From assembly GCF_003473485.1 (NCBI RefSeq), contig NC_053043.1, positions 5,404,001-5,468,000 of the forward strand: a DNA stretch of 64,000 nucleotides, read 5' to 3'. Position 1 is the first letter of the stretch; every line of letters starts with the position of its first letter. Below, one piece after another: positions 49,350 to 60,589 of this stretch. Position numbers and translations under genes: made by a program. The notes beneath the pieces were generated by a model, which ran no database searches, was not told the DNA's origin, and was given only the letters and a program-made list of their open reading frames with translations. The DNA is from Medicago truncatula (Eukaryota; Streptophyta; Magnoliopsida; Fabales; Fabaceae).

Positions 49350-50930
49350 TCTGCAAGTGAACAATGTGTTTTATGTACTATCTGAGTGCCTATCTTCCTC
49401 TTTTTTAATTTTATGAATATTGCCTAATTTAATTTTAAGTGAGGTCTAAGCTATCTTTGAAAAATTGTGAATAATTTGCTCAATAATCAACCAAATTTGG
49501 TCATATAAGTACATTTGTATCTTGTATCGCTAATTTTTACTTCACTTGCAAATTTATTTACGTCGCTAATTTTTATGATTGTTGGATAAATTCTTTGAAG
49601 AGAGAAACGTGTTTCAAAGTATTCAATAATTGGAACCACAACAATCGTTGTCGTCCTCAAAAACGGATCCTTTGGTACCATTAATGTATATGATACCATT
49701 CATAATCGTTGGATTAATTTAAAGTGAAAACAGATCTATATCTAACCAAATTAGACCAAGAGGGACACAATCAACTAAGAGTTATGAATGAAAATTGCAG
49801 CGATGCAACTTGCTTTGTAACGGCGACGACAATTGTCTTTGGTGACGGGACGACGAAAGAGTTGCAGCGGCGATGGCAGCAAGCATGCTGTTTATATATA
49901 CATTCACGAGCATTAAAGAATTTATAAATAACTGGTTTTACAATTTTTAATAGTGTTATTTAATAAACATTCACTCTGTCTCTCTCACTTATAAGAAACT
50001 ACACTAGAAACATCATTAGTGTTAGCCAATTTCCTTTTTCACCATACTCTCTTCTCACGTGTCTTACCGAATTCTCAAAACACTCATGTTTAGATTATAT
50101 AATCCAAACGTCTTTTTAAAGATTTTTGAATAATATGATTCGAAAACCCTAAAATTTCAAGGAAAATTTCCGGATTATTTATAACATTCCAAAACGTATT
50201 ACAATGTATCAATTGACACATTTTTAATTATATAATCCGAACAGTGTCAACATAGAAACGAAACCTATATTGTTTAGATGACGCCTTTTTTTGGTAAATT
50301 GGGAAATCGAGATTGACTTAAACATACATCAAAACAAATCATCAAAAAAATATTTAATGCAAGCATAGGAAAAACATAATGGAAGCATAGATTAAAAAGT
50401 AGTTGACCTTTGTTGTTTTGCCTCGCATACATAGTAATCAAACAACTATACCAACAATTATTAGTCAGGTGCATTATAAAGATTAAAACTAAGAAAGCAA
50501 AAATATTTACAAGTTGTGTCTAGTTCCGCTAGGCAAGCAAATTTTGCAGAACAAGAAAAGTATTTATAACAGGTTCATAAAAAACTATAAACAAGCGAAA
50601 CCAATCTAATTTGACGTAGTCCTCGACGACGGCACCATTTGATAAAGAGAATTTAGTTTACCCTCGCACATCAGTGAGTATTATGCCAATTTCATCAAAA
50701 ATATATTGTCGAACCACTTAGACCACACTTAGCTCAATTTTTCCTGTTTTGACATAATTTCTAAACAGGTTTTGTAAAAGTGTTTTGTTGATGTGATCAA
50801 ATGTAAACTAGCCAAGATAGAGAAAGTTGTGCTGGGATCAATAGTTTTTTTTTAAGAAATATTTCAACAGTTATTCCTGGTATTTTTCCTCTTAATCAAT
50901 CGTTTACTTTTTATTCTTCAGATATAACTC
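49350..50930. other. intergenic, no gene seen
   Basis: Includes the 3' end of the rhodanese transcript. Around 50090-50260 the words tagattatataatccaaac and taattatataatccgaac recur about 130 bp apart, possibly the ends of a small element. Short frames match nothing. Confidence 0.45.
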
Positions 50931-51640
50931 CGCCTATCCCTCAGCATATGTCCATCTTTGGTTAACGATGCGAGATCCATTGAACCAACTGACTTCCAAC
51001 ACGTCAGTGGCAAAATAGTTCATTGTTTCAATGAAGTACACGAGGATAGTTATACAAGAATATATACCTACCCGCCAACACATAATGAGATACAGATGAA
51101 CCGGGAACAAGTTGGTGGGCGTCGCACTCTTTACCGACAAGACCACCACCTCTGTCAATGTGATATACCTCAATTTCTTATGTGGCCTTGAGCTGGCCAA
51201 CGATTATGCATGGGGAGTAGCTTCCCTTGCTCACTTGTATAAGGAGCTTAACAATGGATGTCGTTATCAGACGAAGAACTTAGCTGGATACGCGACCTTG
51301 TTTCATGTTAATAATGAAATTATTATTTAGTTAATAGTTAAACATATTTTTGTATGTGTTGTCTAATGATACATATATGTCGATGTTTATGCATGTTTGG
51401 ATATTTCAGCACTTTCAGGAAGTTAGGGGTAGGGAATTTTGGGGTGGATACAAAGACGATCACCATCCACGTGCCACAATGTTTGCTCCTACGAAGGAAA
51501 TGATCGTAACAGATACAACATGATCAAACCTGAATCGGATCATAGTTAGAGGCGTTTTCTTCTACTCGTACCATGTGATCTGCAACACACATCCATTCAA
51601 GCGAATCAGTCTTCTACTCGTACCATGAACCTTGCTTGTT
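50930..51640 (+). pseudogene. plant-mobile-domain relic
   Basis: The frame at 51112-51330 reads VNVIYLNFLCGLELANDYAW, then GVASLAHLYKELNNGCRYQT and LAGYATLF. This matches the central PMD segment (VHEYAWGAAALAYLYREL...GGYMTLLQAW). Further right, after an intron-like AT-rich stretch, another frame has GREFWGGYKDDHHPRA and HPFKRISLL. Reading is broken and no full protein is possible. Confidence 0.65.
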
Positions 51641-52159
51641 TCATTTTCTTCCGTAGCGCGTGTTGCGCTAGTTTTTGTAATGTTTTTGTAATGTCATTTT
51701 AGTTGGTCCTTGTTGTCATTAAAGAAAGATTTGCTAAAGATAGTTCAATTATAAAAAGAAGACATCTGATACATAATTTGAACTACTTGTCAGTTAGTGA
51801 TTCTTATATAATATATGATTTATTTTTAGGTGGAAGACTTCGAATCACCAAACGGAGTGCAACGTTCTTTTGAGTCTATTCATTTACATTAGGTTGATCA
51901 AGAAAAATTCTCAAGAAGGACCATCTATAATTTTTATGTTTGGAACTCAAGAAACTCTTTGTATATATTTTTTTTGTTAAACTTTGTATCATTTGTTTGT
52001 TTTTATTGAATCATTTTATATGAATGTAAAATTCATATTTTAGTTTGTGTGTTAAATCATATTTTAATAAAGAATAAAATTAGTTTTGTCACAAGTCACA
52101 ACAACATAATTCCACAAAAACATGCTAAAAATTCATTAAAAAACATATTCATTATTTTT

Positions 52160-52428
52160 CTTAAAGAAATTCCACTGATTGTGACGGTTCCAAACCGTTG
52201 CAACATCCCTTTCAAACAAATAAAATTGTGTAATTTGCTACAGTTCAAACAATCGCAGTACCCTTTGAGGAAGTTGTAACTACGGTTCTCAGAACCGTCA
52301 CAAAAAGGCCTAGCAATACCCATTTCGTCGACCGTTGGGGAACCATCGCAAAAGACAATTTGCGACGGTTTGAACAGTCGCGTATTCACTTTTTAACCGT
52401 CACAAAGGGCATTTTTTGTTGTAGTAAA
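52160..52428. mobile_element. CACTA-type transposon end, inserted in a PMD relic
   Basis: Repeated short sub-terminal words of the type gtgacggtt / aaccgtcac occur in both orientations. The segment ends with ccgtcacaaagggcatttt and ttgttgtagta, the complement of the familiar cactacaacaaaaaatgccc CACTA start (last base changed). Only one end is evident. Confidence 0.7.
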
Positions 52429-52429
52429 A

Positions 52430-53065
52430 GAGGAACATCAAAGTCCATGAGGCGGTCCTCGACTGGGAGATGCATCAGACATGACACATTATCCAGTGTT
52501 ATTGTAATCTCCCCAATCGAAAGATGGAAACTGGAAATCTACTCGTGCCAGCTCTTAACAAATTCAGACAACGAGCTATGGTTAATAATGTTATAGCTAA
52601 CATGCTTGAGCTAGTAAAAACCACTGACTTGTACGACATCTCTGAACCATGTCTGACACGTCCACACCTTATTTGAATCACGTATAGCCTTCAACTTCTT
52701 CTCGTTGTTCACACATTTTAAATTGTTACGCCATTGATACAAACAAAAAAATATCGGTTTACATAAATAAGTAAAACACAGTACAAAAAATATAAGTTGA
52801 AGAATCTTACTACTCCAGCAAACATGCACCTGGGCCACCAGGATTGGTATTCAGCAGTTGTGACTCCTTCTCCACATATTGTGGGTGCTCATCATCGTCA
52901 TTCGCCTCTTCCTCTGAATTATCTGAATCATCATCCTCCTCCTCAACATGGTGTTGTTGGGGTTGGAGCTCATACTCGTGCACCTGAGATGGTTCAGATC
53001 TATCAGTACTACGGTCTCTGCCCCTACCCCTGCCCACTCTCCCTTCTGCTACAACCTTCTGCATC
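52430..53065 (-). pseudogene. plant-mobile-domain relic, N-terminal part
   Basis: From 53064 on the minus strand comes a frame with GRVGRGRGRDRS and an acidic HVEEEDDDSDNSEEEANDDD stretch. It is followed, after a break, by SFHLSIGEITITLDNVSCLM and HLPVEDRLMDFDVP. The latter is the PMD N-terminal motif (FHLP.GEMTITLDDVSCLLHLP..G). A CACTA end abuts it at 52428, so the element was cut there. Confidence 0.65.
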
Positions 53066-53365
53066 CGCTATCACTTAATGGATGCAGTCATGACTGGTTA
53101 TGTAGTTTCTAATGCGGTATATGATGTCTATACCTAAAACATGCAAAATCACATATACATAGTTTCTGATGCGGTATATGATGTCCATGCCTAAAACATG
53201 CAAAATCACATACACATGCGACTTACAATAATCCACAAAATAATCAAATTACATCATATAGTGAAGCAGTTCGGTTTATATAATGGAAACCAAAAACAAT
53301 CATTAAGTGCAACTAAGAATGTTAGTTATTCAATAAAATTGAGGTGTTACATGTTTTTTTGAGAA

Positions 53366-53430
53366 ATGTTAAACTTAAAACTTGTGAGTGAAAATATATT
53401 TGAGAGGCCAATCACAGAAGTATCATATTT
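53366..53430 (+). pseudogene. NIP intron 4/exon 5 border relic before NIP-E
   Basis: The words aacttgtgagtgaaaatata, ttgag and ggccaatcacagaagtatca match the end of intron 4 and start of exon 5 of NIP-B (37311-37352), though the splice acceptor is altered. Beyond about 53430 the similarity is lost. This is the tail of a vanished B-type gene. Confidence 0.7.
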
Positions 53431-53714
53431 GAATTTTAGACATTATGGAACCATGACTTCGAGTTGTTGTCATAATATTGTCAAATTCATGATATAAGGG
53501 GGGTTAATTAACTATATATTTTATTCCAACAAAGGAATTGTGTTGAAATATCAAATTAATGTTTAAGAAACTATATATCTACTCAAACTATAACTACTTC
53601 TCAAATAGTTTTTCTCATCAATTGTTTGTCAATAGCAGAGCCACATTCATTTCTTGCGCCATTTTTCAGCTTCATATAAAAAATATATGTAGTATATATT
53701 TATTTTTGTCAACC

Positions 53715-55536
53715 ATGACTGATAATTCAGAAAGCAACGAAATTCATCATGAGGTAGTTTTAGATGTAAATAGTCATGCCTCACAAAATTGTGAAGAATC
53801 AGGCATCAAAGACTCTGTGCCCCTTCTCAAGAAGGTAACTTTTATTTCATTCTCTAGAAGGCATTCATTAAGTTTTTAGTCTTCTTTTGGATCATTTTAA
53901 TTTCATTTATATAGAGCTTGAAAATTTGATTTGAAATGACAAAAAAATTTACTTTTGTTGGATATTGAAAATAGCTGGTAGCAGAAGTGGTGGGAACATA
54001 CATGATGATATTTGCGGGTTGTGCTGCTGTTATTGTGAATCTTAACAATGATCATGTAGTAACACTTCCTGGAATTGCATTTGCTTGGGGATTCACTGTT
54101 ATGGTTTTGATTTACTCTGTTGGTCACATTTCTGGTGCTCATTTCAACCCTGCTGTTACCATTGCTTTTGCTTCTACGAGAAGATTTCCCTTCAAGCAAG
54201 TGAGTTTAAATACATCTTATGCATTTGATTATATATATATCTAAAATAAAATTGGAAAAAATCTTAATAATCAAAACATGCATGTTGATAATAAGTTGGT
54301 AATACTATAACTACTAACTCTAAAAGACTTCATTGCCTCAATTTGTCTTATATTATTGAATTTTCATTCATTTTAACTTTGTTGAAGGTACCAACTTATA
54401 TGATAGCTCAGGTCCTTGGATCCACATTAGCAAGTGGAAGCCTCAGACTAATATTTAATGGTGAAGATGATCATTTTATTGGAACACTTCCAGCTGGTTC
54501 TAATTTGCAAGCTTTTGTAATCGAGTTCATATGCACTTTCTTCCTTATGTTTGTTATTACTGCAGTAGCCACCGATAACAGAGCGGTAATGTTTCCTACT
54601 CTTATTTTTTACATTTTGATTAAATTTGTTTAACAAATTGGGTTGAACATTTTGATTAAATATTTTTTTATTGGTTACTTAAATTGACCAACTTATAATT
54701 AAACTTATATAAAGATATCTTTTGGAATAAGAGTTCTTCAAAATAGTAGTGGTATGCATTTCATATTGTCGTCAAATACTTAATGGATATTCTGAATACT
54801 TATTCGTATTTAAATATACTTTTTTCCTTTTACTTTTTGAATCTCTATATCAAATTTTGTCATGTTGTACTCTGGAGAATGTCATCTATATAGTCTGTTA
54901 TTTTATTTTTTTTTGAAATATATATAGTCTGTTATTTGTTCCAACGACTTAATAATATTAGAAGTTTACATTGTAACACCTACGCAATCACATGCCATGC
55001 GCATCAAAACATATAATAATCCAAATAATTTTTTATTTTTTCATGGATTTTGTTTATATATTTTTGTGAAATTATTTTGTTTTAAATTGCTGATTATTAT
55101 TATTTTATTTTTTTTGCAGATTGGTGAATTAGCCGGACTTGCGATTGGGTCTACAATAATAATAGATATATTGTTTGCGGGGTATTAACTAATCTTAAAA
55201 CCTAATTGAATATATTTTTTAGTGAAGTTTGTACACATAATATATAACTCTTTTGGAAGCAAAAGCAGATTTATAACTTGTGTGTGTGTGTGTGAAATTA
55301 TATTTTACAGACCAATGACGGGAGCATCGATGAATCCAGCAAGGAGTTTAGGACCTGCTTTTTTATACGACAATTATACAGGATTATGGATATATTTGAT
55401 TGCACCAATTCTAGGAGCTTTGGTAGGTACATGGACTTACAATTTCATCAGGCACACAAACAAGCCAACGTGTGATGAGCTCCCTAAGATTGAGCTCACC
55501 AAGATTGTCCCTTTCCTTAGGAGGAGCAGGTCGTAA
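53715..55536 (+). CDS. NIP-E, divergent nodulin-26-like aquaporin
   Basis: Exons 53715-53834, 53975-54199, 54388-54585, 55120-55181 and 55311-55536 give 276 residues. NPA boxes are intact ([18 protein letters not shown]). It is the most divergent copy: the third-helix filter position is Ile (IIDILFAG) in place of Val, giving W-I-A-R, which is still within group I. The loop region EDDHFIGTLPAGSNLQ also differs. The C-terminus (LPKIELTKIVPFLRRSRS) lacks the SASF/SSSF serine that the other four share with the CDPK site of nodulin 26, so control by phosphorylation probably differs. Introns are short (140, 188, 534 and 129 bp). A TATA-like ctatatat lies about 145 bp before the ATG. Confidence 0.95.
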
Positions 55537-55539
55537 CGG

Positions 55540-56530
55540 AGTCAAATGCTTCCACAAGTCCAAAAGTGACCACAATTCCATCATGTATTAGGGTTGAATG
55601 TTTTGATCTGGTTTGGATTGTCATATATATATATATAACACTGAAGTATACTTAGGAAAATGAAATGAGCATATTCTTCTTATCATTCATCAATTTGTAA
55701 GAAATGTAGGACCTTTGTCCAGGAATAAAAGCATGTGTGTCCATATCAAACCCCCTCTTAGGTCACAAATTCTGAAATTCACAACTAACATTTTTAGAGA
55801 AAGAAAAGTGAGAGATGAGTCTTCTAAATTCTAATTTTTGTTTGCTGAAGTGTGTGAAATCAACGGAACACCACGAGCCTTTTATTGTTTGCAAGGCCAG
55901 AGACCCTTTCCTACAATAGCCCCTACATTGACTCCTAAGGGTTTTGAAAATCATATGAAGGGCAAATGAAAGGATATGCAAATCACAGGTTGGAACGCTT
56001 TAGAAGAACCTAAAAGTAAAGCATAATTTAAAATGGTGAAATAAACATTGTTTTAGAGAGTTTGATAGAAATATTGATAAGCTCTCAACTCTCAAGGAGA
56101 TAAGATCAAATAGTTTTGAAAGTACAAAAAACTAGTTTGGGTGAAAGGAAAAGTTCGATTGCGATAAAAAGCTGTGGATCACTGACGAGAGTGATACTAA
56201 CTCCAAATATTTCCATGTTGTCACTAGCATTAAGAAACAATTTGTCGCACATCATAGACTAAAATAATTTCTTCATTGGCAAAGCAACAGTTTATCTATA
56301 TTTCATTTTCTCACAATATTACAATATAAATTAGTAAATCACATTATACATCTCGTGGCATTAAAATTTACATTGTGATTACAAATGAAATTTAAGAGAG
56401 AAAGAGGGGGGGGAAAGAATGAGACGTTAGGATTACTCACTATATATATATATATATGTTACATGTCAGACATACAAGGTTAAACTGTCGGACAAAAACT
56501 TCAATCATTGCAACAAAGCCTGGGAAATCA
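55540..56530. other. intergenic, no gene seen
   Basis: Probable 3' ends of the convergent NIP-E and seipin transcripts. (TA)n tracts lie at about 55623-55636 and 56440-56457. Confidence 0.5.
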
Positions 56531-56536
56531 GAAATC

Positions 56537-58942
56537 TCAAATTTGTGCCAGAAGACTGTTCGAAGTTGCAGGACTACGAGCAGATGCTACCCTTTGCCTT
56601 GTACTTGGAATTATTATAGGCCTACAAAATACTAGAACAAAAATTAACTCTGTCAAGAATGTCATCATTGTGATCCATATAAATATGCTAAGCTTCCAAT
56701 GCCAAATGATCTTTTTGAAAAAGGGAAGTTCGGACTCAACAACAAGAGATGCATCATATATTTCAGGAATGCCAGCACCAGGTTGATATTCTGGTCGTTG
56801 CTCAAGTGTCACTTTCAAGCACGAAGTAGGTATATTCCCTTCAACAAAACCTCTCATCTTGACATTCAGAATCTGGGTTTCGGATGTATAGCCGGTAATG
56901 AGAGGAGCAATCTTGAGAAAAGTCATGATTAGGTGGATAGGTTCGCTTCTGTATCTTAACATGCAAGGTTGACTCAAGCTTGCAATAGTTTTACCATTAA
57001 ACAATAGAAAATCCACCCTGGCCTATAAAAAACAAAGAAGCCAAAGAAGAAACACAAAGTAAGAAACATGAAACTCTGAACTGCAATTATCATTAGCAGT
57101 TTTAACTTCTCTAAGACTTAGAGTTGATGCAAAATTAAAAAGAAATGACAATTTCTACAGCGTGCAACAAGGGTATACTAGAAGAAATCATATCAACAGT
57201 TCTAATACAAACAATGCTCTTCTTTATCGAAAAATAAATAAAAATTTACCACGAAAAATATGTATCTCCTGTATAGATTAATGTGTGTAAGCATACAATT
57301 GATAAACCAACCTATGATAATGTGTATCACCCGAGTACCCTAAACATTTAAATTCGAGCGAATCACTGTTTCAGTCCTTGATATTGTAGTAGTCAGGCAA
57401 AATAGTCTTTCAAATTATTAAAATTTCAGAATAATCCCTAAAACTAAAACATTTCAATCACATTAGCTATTTGGGTCGGTTGATTAAGTTCCTAAAATTG
57501 TCTCGAATGAACTATTGTTACCAAAGATTGTCAATTTCAGAAATTCATTTTAGAATATCACTAATTTCATGGATCAAGCTGTCGACTCCTACAATTGATG
57601 AGACTAAGACTAAGTTGATGATTCACTCCTTGAATTTCAGAGAAGATGCTGAAGAAGTAAAACAACATAATGGCAAAGTAAATGAATCTTATAAAGAAAT
57701 TCATGACAATTCAGGAATCCAAATTCTATTTAGTGTATGATTGAAATGACGGTGTTTCTGACGAAATTAGTGTGTGATTTTATCGAGGCTTAAAATTGTA
57801 GCTTTTGCCAAAATCATGGAAGCACACTGTGATTCCGCCAAACTCACCATCAATTCAACCATGAACACAACAAAATGAACCGGATAGAGATAAGCAATCA
57901 CCTGAAAGACCCCAAGATTTCTGTTATATCCCGACTCCGGCACTCTCAACGAAACAGTAACTTGCACTTTATGTCTAGTAGGTATAACCCTTTCACCCAT
58001 CATCATCCCCTTCCCAACTTCAAAACCACCCTCATAATCTTTTCCCTTAACAACACCATCACACGAAATAATCGGAACATAAGCCACAGGACTAAGCTTA
58101 GTATAATCGAAATTCAAAACTTCATTCATCCGAATCGGTTTCTCCACGAAATACTTGATCAAAATTCCACTAAACACAAATGAAGAAACCAATAAACCAA
58201 CCAAAACACAACAAACATAAATTGACCACAATATTCCCCATACAAACCTAGACATTACACTCCAAATTGATTCATTCCCTTTATACAATTTCCTAACATA
58301 TGGTTCAATATATCCAAACACAACACTCCAAATTCTCAACATAATCCCAAAGATGATATCTTTCCCCAATTTCCTTATCCCAAAAGGATCCATAAAGAAT
58401 AAGCAACAGCGAAACATGAAAAACAATGGATAAGTTATAAACATGAAAATTAACTTAATTTGAAACTCTAATGCGTTAATTATCAATCCTGCTATCAATT
58501 CGAGAAAACTCGAAGATGAATCATGGAGTCGTGACACCGAGTCAATAGAATCGGAAGCTAAATCATCATTTGTAGCTGTAGTTATTGTAGATTCTTCGTT
58601 GTTCTCTTCAATTGCGTGAATTGAAGGTGGTGAAGTGCTAGGTTGTTTCTCGGTGTAATTTTCATCTTGTTTGAGATGCCTCCACCTTGGCTTATGCCGG
58701 AAGCTTATTCTTGTGGAATTAGGCGAATCAATATCGGTGCCGGAATCGGAGGGTTGGTTGTCTCTGAGGCGAATTGATCGGCGGCGGAGTGTGGTAGCCG
58801 GAGAGGGTGATGGTGGAGTGGAATGTGAAAGTGTGGGATCGGAGGTGGAAGTTTCCGGTGAGTCATCGGCGGAGCATTGGTGGAGTGCGTCGGAGAAAAT
58901 GTCATCGTCTTCTTGTTCGTGAATTGATGGTAACGAGTCCAT
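56537..58942 (-). CDS. seipin (SEIPIN2/3-like), lipid-droplet biogenesis protein
   Basis: Two exons on the minus strand, 58942-57902 and 57022-56537, join in frame (FQ, then ARVDFLLFNGK) into 508 residues. Seipins sit in the ER membrane, form rings and shape lipid-droplet budding. The long Ser/Pro/acidic N-terminal part (about 1-140) is typical of plant SEIPIN2/3 and absent in SEIPIN1. Hydrophobic segments lie at about 146-185, 232-263 and 455-485. The luminal domain between the last two has the family words FDYTKLSPVAYVP, VSLRVPESGYNRNLGVFQ, QPCMLRYRSEPIHLIMTFLK, EGNIPTSCLKVTLEQRPEY and GAGIPEIYDASLVVESELP. The intron is 879 bp. If it were retained, exon 1 would read on for 44 unrelated residues to a stop. 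The start is the first ATG of a long open frame. Confidence 0.95.
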
Positions 58943-59099
58943 TTAGATTCTGAGTTTTGGAATAGATCTTTTTTCTAAAAAAATAATATGAAAAATTGAA
59001 AAACAAGACGAGAAAAAAATTACTTATATCTGTCATAAAAAAATACCTATACACGTGGAATGCATGGTTTTTTTTCCTTAAAATAATAAATTAAAAATA

Positions 59100-59235
59100 G
59101 GCAAATGGTACACCTAAAGATTTGAGTGTATTGGTACACCAAATCATTAAATTAATAGTTAAATGTGCTATTTTTTGAAGAGAAAAATTATTTTCTATCA
59201 CCTATAATTATAATAATTAAATCTTATTTATCAAC
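59100..59235. mobile_element. half MITE, same family as in NIP-A intron 2
   Basis: Holds ggtacacctaaagatttgag, tattggtacaccaaatcatt and acctataattataataatta, in the reverse order and strand of the copy at 28310-28480. The other arm is missing. It lies 160-300 bp upstream of the seipin start codon. Confidence 0.7.
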
Positions 59236-59555
59236 GGCGGAGAACCTCAGAGATTGAAGGTTTGATGCCTTGGTGTATCGTTAAGAGGTCTCAAGGATGA
59301 ACTGACTGAATTCAACCAATGAGTCAACCCCGGAGACACAAGGAGGGTGGAACACGTTCGATATAAACGTCCAACGCTCGACGAGGGGAGAGTATCATTC
59401 ACTTGAGTGGAATTAACGAACGACGAAAACGTGACGAACATGTTTTGTGAGCACAGCATGTTCCAATGGATCGATATGCGGGTGACGTTGCTGATATCAA
59501 CTGAAGATATCATCAAAAGTTTGATTCCACCTGAAGATCGTCATTAGTTAGGGTA
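59236..59555. other. unassigned, more GC-rich segment
   Basis: A block with open minus-strand frame 59516-59247 (89 residues, STQVNDTLPSSSVGRLYRTC) that matches no family I can name. It may belong to the same unit as the inverted repeat directly to its right. Confidence 0.35.
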
Positions 59556-59556
59556 A

Positions 59557-59806
59557 GGTGCATTCCAACTGCAACAATTGTCTTACTCTGGATGGGGCAA
59601 TTCAAACTTGTTAATAGGCAGGACTCCAACATTCGATAAACGTCTTGAACGTTGATATTCAAGTGTCAAGGAATGCACCTCATTCTTTTGACACTTGAAT
59701 ATCAGTGTTCAAGATGCTGATCGAATACTGGAGTCCTGCTGGTTAGCAAGTTTGAATTTGCCTCATTCAGAGGCAAGACAATTGTTGCAGTTGGAAGGTA
59801 CATTCC
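59557..59806. repeat. long inverted repeat with 18-bp loop
   Basis: Left arm 59557-59669 and right arm 59688-59806 are complementary over about 113-119 bp with some mismatches and small bulges. Shared words include ccaactgcaacaattgtctt, attcaaacttg, caggactcca, cttgaac and gatattcaagtgtcaa. The loop is about 18 bp. A transcript would fold into one long stem. It could be a young MIRNA-type locus, a MITE, or an inverted gene fragment; no TIR/TSD pattern was confirmed. Confidence 0.75.
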
Positions 59807-59809
59807 GAA

Positions 59810-60295
59810 ATGTAATGTAATGCAATGTAATGTGATAACATATATTTTGTTTTGAATGGAAAAATAATTATCTTATTTATTCACTTTTCAAATTTATTTA
59901 TTCCTTACGCAATTTTAATTAGTTGAATTCACGTTAGATTTAATTAGTTTTTATTCGAATACGCAATTATTCAAAACGCGACTTTAATCGAAATTATTCA
60001 AAACACGATTTTAATTGAAATTATTTAAAACGCAAATTTATTCAAAGTACCAATATGTCAAGCAAAATGTCCCATTAAAAAAAGATCCAAAACAATTGGA
60101 TATTAAAACCCATTACATTCAATCATCTTCCTCATCACACAAGTCAATTGGGTTGTCCTCGAGAGTCCCTGGGGCACCTGCTTTTGGCTGAGGACCAAAA
60201 TAGCATGTTCTGCCGCTCCTCCTCAACCTCAAATGATTATGCACCAGCACCTTCGAATCCTTCTTCTTATTCAACTCAACGTTTCCCTGATTCTG
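59810..60295. other. no clear gene; possible element remnant
   Basis: A minus-strand frame at 60301-60119 (60 residues: MSQNQGNVELNKKKDSK, ending DNPIDLCDEEDD) has no recognised domain. The charged wording is like that of short frames seen beside mobile elements. Confidence 0.35.
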
Positions 60296-60300
60296 AGACA

Positions 60301-60582
60301 TACTCCCTCCGTCCCAAATTGTATGTCATTTTAGAAAAAATATTTGTCCCAAATTGTATGTCGTTTTACAATACCAATGAAATATTAATGTTACTTTTCC
60401 TATTATATTTCTTAACTATTTATTACTCTCTCTCCTTTCAATTCCTTCCTTTATCTTTCCCATATCATTTATTAAGGACAATTTTGTAAAATAACTCATA
60501 ATATCTCTTTCCCACGCAATATTAATTACATTTATTAATATGTGTGAAATGGCCAAAACGTCATACAATTTGGGACGGAAAC
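60301..60582. mobile_element. Stowaway-type MITE
   Basis: Left end tactccctccgtcccaaatt with an internal near-repeat (tgtcccaaattgtatgtcgt); right end catacaatttgggacgga, its complement. Typical Stowaway ends, with a somewhat worn right end. Confidence 0.8.
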
Positions 60583-60589
60583 AAATCGG

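Noticed and set aside
57767-57901. Extension of seipin exon 1 to a 391-residue protein
   Set aside because: The seipin family sequence stops at FQ next to a good GT donor and continues in the exon at 57022; the extra 44 residues are intron.
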